NCBI GenBank assembly: GCA_029959085.1
Contig: JARWIR010000007.1
Span: forward strand, 43,389,137-43,453,136
Direction of reading: 5' to 3'
Origin: Nemophila menziesii
Taxonomy: Eukaryota > Streptophyta > Magnoliopsida > Boraginales > Hydrophyllaceae
DNA: 64,000 bases
The position numbers and the translations under genes are program-made. Below, piece after piece: positions 56,998 through 64,000 of the stretch (positions are counted from its first letter, which is position 1; every line of letters begins with the position of its first letter). The notes beneath the pieces were generated by a model that searched no databases, was not told where the DNA came from, and saw nothing but the letters and a program-made list of their open reading frames with translations.

Positions 56998-58827
56998 AGA
57001 TCTATATTCGTGATCCAATGGGGTAAATTGGTGGCAATTAATCCACCACCATAGTTAAGGTTGTATGTACTAACAAATTCGAAAGGAAAGATTCCTCAAA
57101 TCAGGAAGTGATAGAATAGACTGCTCGAAGAAGGTTGTGCTAGCCTACTCTTTAAATTTGACTCGCGACGGTTGGATAAACTGGTGAAATCCCATATGAG
57201 GGACTAAAAGTTAAAAAAAAAAGACGGTGTGAAGGAGTATTTACCTTGCGAAAGGGAAATGGTCCTCCAACATATATATAGGCCAGAATATGTTTGTTTG
57301 AATTAATGAGTATCAAGTATCCCAGACATCAGCCATCATTGTAGGTGGCGCTTCATATATTGAGAAAAGATGTTTCCTGACATCACGCATGCGAATGACA
57401 TATGGTGTTCAGATATTCAAGAGCCTCTTGAAGACCACCAAAAGTGTGTGACACTAAGAAGTAACAGAAAATTAATTTTTCTGACCATCCCTACGAGAAA
57501 AAGAAGCTTAAATAACAAGATTTGAGGTAACTGATAGGTTCAAAGTACCCTCGGAAAGATACTAATTGATCCATTTCCTTTAACAAGCATAATTGCTAGG
57601 AAAACAAGAGGCCTTAGAGGACCAACTTGGAAGAAAAACCCCTCCTAGCATGAATACATCATAATCATGATCAGTCCTATGGACCAGCGCGCATTTACCT
57701 ACTTACCCTGCAAAGGCCGAAATAAAAAAGAACCCCAATTGAGGGCTTCATTGGCTATATATTTTTTGCACCAACCTTTTGAAAAATGTTGGCGCCATTT
57801 AACTATTCCTTTCCACTATATAAAATATTTTTTTTCTCTCAAGTAGTAACTCAACCGTTAGAATTTCATCCGAGACCATCTCTTTTTGGTTCCAACTGCT
57901 GTCTAGTTCACGTAGTAAGGGTTCGGATCCAAGATCAAAGAAGGACAAACTAGATTTATTGTCAAATTAGTCTCATTTAGACATAACTAGTTTCAAATGA
58001 TTAGTTTATCGTTTGTGTCTTATCAGTTAAAATATTCTAAAAAGTTTACAATATTATATTACTTTGACGTAAGATTTTAGTAAGTTACAGATTTAAGATA
58101 AATCTAATTCTTATTTCATATAAAAAATATCATGTCATGTGTTAAGAAATAATTTAAAGTATATTAATTACCTATAATTGAAAGAATTTGAATAATGAAA
58201 ACAATATTGAGGACGTGGTTATTGAAATATCATAAATATCAAATTCTTTTAAGTCAAATATCTATGCATGACCTTGATTATTTCTAAAAAAATTATACTC
58301 CTCTGGTAAATAAATCTCTTTCTTTCACAACTTTTGTATTAGTTTACAAATTTTTAATATAAATTATTTGTATTAATATAAAATGTCAGGAGACAATATT
58401 AAAATTTTATACTTGATGTAATGGGAAAGGAACAACTAAATTCTCCAGGAACACACTAAAAATTTCAGAGTTCTAGAAATCAATTTTACAATAAATCTAT
58501 AATTTCCAAAATTGAAATAAGCTTCATAGATGTTTTGTACCAATTTGAGTATGTCCAATAATCTAGAAGATTAGCGAAGGTGTATATGAATTTGACTGAG
58601 TTACAACTATTTGTCATTTTTTTAAAGTATAAATAAAGTTTTTAAAAAAGGTCAAATATAAAATTTTCCAAGATTTTCAAATCCACATGAAAATATCGGT
58701 ATATACAAAACCAACTGGAGCGATTACATAGATTAGTTTTGTATGCATAGCAAAAATTATTCAGAATACAAATTTCAACCGTCTCCAAAAATAAAAATAC
58801 TTTCAAAACATTCAACATCCTCAACTC
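56998..58827. other. Gene-free spacer, homologous to 51187-52944
   Basis: No coding frame is recognised; AT-rich from about 58000. Some unit-2-specific segments (58155-58200, 58260-58320, 58440-58560) have no match in unit 1. Confidence 0.5.
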
Positions 58828-60839
58828 CTATGATTTTGTATCAGAAGGATCGATATATCTCCAAAAGAAACCCAAACTACTGCCCATTATATTCATCACG
58901 ACAGCCGAAACTGCTGATGGTAATACAAACATAGGAGAGGCAAAGTGAGAGGTCGCCAAAACCACTCCCAATGATGAATTTTGCATACCAACCTGCAAAA
59001 CAAATGGAGAATCATAAAACTCCAAACAACAAAAATCTAATTGCTTAATAGAATTGAATGTTCAACGGAGTACACTACCTCAATAGATATGGCACGGCGT
59101 TGTCTTTCTCCAAATCCACCTGCCACCGCAGCAAGATACCTGGGAGGGGAAGATTCAAACATGAACTAAAATATAGCATTAAACTTAATCATACTTATGG
59201 TAAATTGACACAAAGGTCCCTTATCTTTAGAAGTATGCAAATCTTACCCGACAAAAAAACCAGCTAAATGTAACAACAGCACAGAAAGTATCGCAGCTCC
59301 CAATTCACTGGAAAGAATTGAACGAGCATGAAGAAGTAGAGACGCATCAGATGACAATGATGCACCAACTCCTAAAGATTGCAGATGAATGATAGTTTCC
59401 GAAAAAACACTGGGAAAATAAAGAAGAAAGGTCAAATTGGGAAATTCGAGTATATTAAAATCAAAAGTGAAAAACTCTATTACCTACAAGCAAGGAGTGA
59501 AGAGGCTAAAACAGCAAGTAAAGGTGCAAAAGGTGTCACAATCTTAACAGTTCTAGGAAACGCACTCTGTAAATAAGTACCAAGCAGAATAGGACCTACC
59601 ACAACCTGAAAAAATGCAACACGTCTACAATCTTTAAATACATAATAAATAAACATTCATTAGAAAGGGTATACAACAGCTTTACACTCACTTGCAAGGT
59701 GCTGATTGAAAGTTTAACAGCATCAACAGGTACATAAGTCCCGGCCAAAAACTTAGTCAAAATGGGAGTAAGAAGAACAGCTGCTAAAGTAGAGCATGTT
59801 GTCATTACAATAGATAATGGTACGTCCCCTTGAGCGATTAAAGTCACCTGTAACACTAAATTAGAAATGCAGATTGAGTAGTAAATGGTGACTTGCCTTT
59901 TAAGAAATTAAAAAACACGGAACTTGTAAGAATTTGAAATAGGAATAATAGCTCATACCACATTAGAAGCGGTACCTCCTGGAGAACAAGCGAGTAAAAT
60001 CAACCCAACGGAAAGAGAAGGTGAAAGTCCCAAAAACTTGCTTATGATTAATCCAAGGACTGGCATAATAGTATACTGAGCAGCACATCCATAAAGTATC
60101 TGAAACAACCATTACTCTATTTAATAGGTAAATTGCACTAGTGGTCCCTGGGTTATAAGAAACGGCCAATATACACTTATATTTCAAAATTTGTCAAGTA
60201 TACTCTAACTTCACAAATCTACCTTTGATCCGGACCAAGGGTGCAACGATTTTGGATAACACATGGGTACATTTGGCTCATTCACACAGCACAGGGACCA
60301 AATGTGCAATTAACTCATGATAAAATAGAAAGAAAAAAATCAAAGACAGTGAACTATATAAAAAAAATACAGTCATTTCTCAAATATTAATTATAAACCC
60401 AAAATAAAATTAATAAATACTGGGAACTTACAGAAAGAGGATTTTGCATGATCAAATTGATCAAGTCTTTGAACTCCAAAGTGATACCCATTACTAACAT
60501 AATAAATCCAAGTGATAAACTATATGAAGTGGGGCTTTTACTAACAAACCAAGAAAAAGTTGATGGTTTCCACCAAGCAACAATTCCTCCAACAGTAATA
60601 TAAAGAGGGTAAAGGCTTGCAGCTGCTGATAATAAATTTTCCAACTTGGGTTTTGTTTCTTTGGTTTGATTAAGATGTAAATACTCAGGATTTTCATGGA
60701 CAGATTTGATAATGGGGAATTGGTTTGAAAGATTTGATCTTTTTGGTGAAATGGGGTTGATCAATGGTTTGTAAAAATGGGTTCTTTTGGGGTGGTTTGG
60801 GTGTGAAATATAGGGACTAAAACATAAAGAAAGTGACAT
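58828..60839 (-). CDS. BASS1: BASS1-type plastid sodium/metabolite cotransporter (7 exons, 404 aa)
   Basis: Exons in transcript order: 60432-60839, 59959-60099, 59692-59847, 59484-59605, 59248-59409, 59079-59139, 58828-58992. All junctions are GT/AG, with 405 codons including stop, close to Arabidopsis BASS1. The N-terminus (about 1-60) is Ser/Pro/basic-rich with almost no acidic residues, typical of a chloroplast transit peptide. The membrane part follows from about residue 75, with family motifs GITLEFKDL (~125), CSPGGTASNV (~170-182), [30 protein letters not shown], and the final ISIEVGMQNSSLGVVLATSH, MNIMGSSLGFFWRYIDPS. BASS proteins are bile-acid/sodium symporter relatives; BASS2 carries pyruvate, but the substrate of BASS1 is not established. 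This is the only intact BASS copy of three. BASS1 over other members is by remembered motif similarity. Confidence 0.9.
60127..60316. mobile_element. Short TIR element in BASS intron 1
   Basis: Same element and same intronic place as 54252-54440. Ends GGTAAATTGCACTAGTGGTC and inverse GAGTTAATTGCACATTTGGT. Confidence 0.6.
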
Positions 60840-61240
60840 GATTGAGGATTTGTCAAGTGTGAGCGTGTGTGTTTAATGATCTTATCAAACCTTGTTGGAG
60901 TATGGACAAAAAAAAACCTTGTTGGAGTTGACTTTCTTATACGAGTTTTGCATCACAGTATATAACGGGAAATCTAGTACTCTATTATTTCCATTTTAAC
61001 GGACTATTTTATTTTTAAATTGATTTTTTTCTCATACAATTGATTTAAAAATAATTGTTTTACCTCTGTTTATTAAGGTTGTCACCTATATTAAAAATAG
61101 TTGTTTATAAAAAATTGTTATTTTTTAAAATTAAGACACCTTTTTATTCTTTATACCATTTTTACTCATAATTAAGTATTATAATTTATAGGATGAATAA
61201 CATATGAGGGTATTGGAGAAAAAGAGTATCATATAAAAAA
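60840..61240. other. BASS 5' flank
   Basis: Likely promoter and 5' UTR for the BASS gene. A small duplication ACAAAAAAAAACCTTGTTGGAG occurs near 60895-60925. No clear TATA box at a convincing distance. Confidence 0.4.
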
Positions 61241-62267
61241 TATGAAATTAGATTTTTCTTTAAAGAGCCCACTACTCAATCTTATGAATAATAATATACT
61301 AAAATAACCTCATGTTAGAAAAAAAAAACACTAAAAGACATAAACAACTTGTTGAGTCTTGGCACAGTTCAACTCCACCACCACCATCGATCAACGCCGG
61401 CGTCGCCGTGGTGGTGTCCTCATAAAAACAAAAACACTGAGTAACGGAAAAAACACTGAAACACTGAGTGTCTGAAAAAACACAGAGTATTGGGAAAAAT
61501 ACAGAGTATTGGGGAATTTCTTTGAGTAACGAAAAAGAACACGAGTACTCCAAGATTTCTTTGAGTGGTTCGAGAAAAAACCACTGAGTACTCAGTGATT
61601 TTCTCTAAGTACTCAGCAAATTTTCGGAGAACTCAGCGAAATCTCAGAGAACTCGGTGCAAAAAACTTAGAGTTAACACACAACAAAAGAAAGAAGTTAT
61701 AATTTCATTAGCATGCAAAATAATTACATGAGATATTCAAAAATCAAAGAAACACTCTTTGATTTTAAATTTAATACAAAAAATACAAAAGAAAACCCTA
61801 CTCTATTACACATGTTCGGAAAAAGAAGGAAAGTTAGATCTGGTCAAACCAGATTTTTCGAACAAAAACAAAAAATACAGTGGATCTTGGCCATGGCTTA
61901 ACACATATCTCGAACGCGGCCATGGAGGTCTTTAACTAAACGGTGGATCCGTTCGAATGGAGCTGATCACAAACCAAAACGGAAGAAGAAGGCTTTGGGA
62001 GCGCCGAAGAAGAATTCGAACTGGTCTAGGTCTGAAGCTTCAAATGATACACGAATGGCGATGGTTTTCTAGACGTCGCTAGTTTTTTTTAAGGTTTCAC
62101 GAACAACGAAGATGTCGATCCATGGCTCTGACGTCGTTTCCTTTTCTTGAGAACGACAACCAGTGGATCTCGAACAGCGACGTGAAAGCTTCCTTCTCTG
62201 ACGACGGCATGAACTCTTCGCGAGGATGCCTGAGTTTTTCTTCTTCCCATATTTGATGCTAAAGAAA

Positions 62268-63130
<863 letters not shown>

Positions 63131-63138
63131 GAGAGAGG

Positions 63139-63502
63139 GGATTTTATTAGCTTAATAATTAAAATGTGATTTATTTAAATAAATAGTGAAAAATGAGTGT
63201 TATAATAGGTAGGGATATTTTTATGGCCATCTAGTAAGAAGAATATGTAGGTTAGGTGTGGTTAGGTCTAGAGAGAATGTTTTTAAGATCTATTGGTCAA
63301 AAAAAATTAATTTATATTCTCAATAAACATTTAAAATATCAAAATAATTTATGAAGGATATTCTAATAATCAAATAGATAATATATAACATATATTCGTC
63401 TGTAAAAAACAATTGTGGCAATCTTTTAAAAAATGAGGGAATATTTCTTTTAAAAATTTGTATATTTATCAAAAATAAAAGATATATTAGAAAGGTTTCT
63501 CG
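63139..63502. other. Gene-free AT-rich stretch
   Basis: Right part of element D and flanking AT-rich sequence. No coding content. Confidence 0.5.
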
Positions 63503-63630
63503 TAGGGCTATAAATGAACCAAGCAGCTCGAGCTCGGCTCGGTGAATAGCTCGTTCGAGATCGGCTCGAATATAAACAAGCTCAAACTCAAGCTCCATTT
63601 TAAACTCGAGAAGTAAACGAGTCTGCTAGA
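63503..63630. mobile_element. Truncated second copy of the hAT MITE
   Basis: TAGGGCTATAAATGAACCAA followed by AGCTCGAGCTCGGCTCGG, collinear with the first 128 bp of 62370-63130, then cut off at 63630 by unrelated GC-richer DNA. Confidence 0.85.
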
Positions 63631-64000
63631 TGAGACGGGCCGACACTTCGGACGCCGCCCGGCACCCCTCTCCCCCGAGGATTGGGAAGGGGCCATGCCT
63701 ATCCATTGGGTTGATATCACATTCACGCTTCATATAATCGGACCAAGACAGAATAATAACCATACGCACCTGTATCACGGATATCACATGTCAGTAACGC
63801 ACAGGATTACGTGCCTCCCGTGTGGCTTAGGACCCCAACTTGTATCTCGAGTGAGAGAGAAATGTCATCCCGTGACGAAATCCCCCACTCAAACCGCTAA
63901 CGTCCTCGTAGCGGACTGCCTTTGCCGTCAATTGCGCCACACACCAAGCCCACCCGCAAGCGCACGGGCTGACAAGGATAAATCGACCACACCAAAGACA
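63631..64000. mobile_element. Edge of a GC-richer insertion (possible LTR), runs off the window
   Basis: An abrupt compositional change at 63631, beginning TGAGACGGGCCGACAC, interrupts the hAT copy. TG at the junction and absence of coding frames would fit the edge of an LTR, but the other end is not in the window and no family is recognised. Confidence 0.35.

Larger units (their letters stand above)
54905..60600. repeat. Tandem duplication unit 2 (BASS fragment - ATL pseudogene - BASS)
   Basis: Partner of unit 1. It differs by a 712-bp hAT insertion (56278-56989), an internal ATL deletion, and small insertions around 58160 and 58260-58300. Confidence 0.88.

Overview
This is nuclear DNA from a flowering plant, almost certainly a eudicot. 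The genes have short exons with GT/AG introns, the intergenic DNA is very AT-rich, and four host genes (POLLUX, BASS1, an ATL RING-H2 gene and a glyoxalase-like gene) sit among many transposons typical of eudicots. I could not fix the family or species.

Intact host genes: a three-exon glyoxalase/VOC gene (21807-23678, +); an 11-exon POLLUX/DMI1-type nuclear-envelope ion channel (37226-42127, -), whose exons join in phase into 911 codons plus stop; a single-exon RING-H2 (ATL-like) gene (50389-50778, +); and a seven-exon plastid BASS1-type transporter (58828-60839, -), 404 aa. The last two belong to a tandem duplication covering about 49.77-60.6 kb. Its order is BASS fragment, ATL, BASS pseudogene, BASS fragment, ATL pseudogene, BASS. 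Unit 2 carries a 712-bp hAT-type insertion whose empty site is preserved in unit 1.

Transposons by region: 0-4.3 kb, a probable Mutator-like element with palindrome-rich repeats and a frameshifted zinc-knuckle ORF. 5-7.2 kb, an LTR-retrotransposon remnant with a 613-bp solo LTR (5-bp TSD) nested in it. 7.6 kb, a Stowaway MITE. 8.65-10.26 kb, a retroposed insert with a 12-bp TSD. 10.5-18.1 kb, a complete Ty1/copia element with an uninterrupted 1349-aa polyprotein, flanked by an abnormal ~162-bp direct repeat. 19.46-21.41 kb, a Mutator-like element with long TIRs, a 9-bp TSD and an unidentified ORF inside (Pack-MULE-like). 26.7-36.7 kb, several non-autonomous MULE-like elements with GC-rich cores, a UPL3/UPL4-type HECT fragment, a LINE fragment, a SINE and Stowaway elements. 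42.5-49.7 kb, another GC-core element, a SINE with a 14-bp TSD and a second Ty1/copia element with three nonsense codons. 61.2-63.3 kb, a GC-core element holding a (GA)n tract, a hAT MITE in that tract and a Harbinger-like MITE inside the hAT MITE. The last 370 bp are an abrupt GC-richer sequence running off the window.

The host genes share no obvious pathway. POLLUX acts in nuclear calcium signalling, BASS1 in plastid metabolite transport, the ATL protein in membrane-linked ubiquitination, and the VOC protein probably in small-molecule detoxification. The most unusual features are the set of GC-core MULE-like elements built on one plan, the 162-bp target-site-like duplication around the copia element, and the BASS/ATL duplication that works as an internal clock for insertions.
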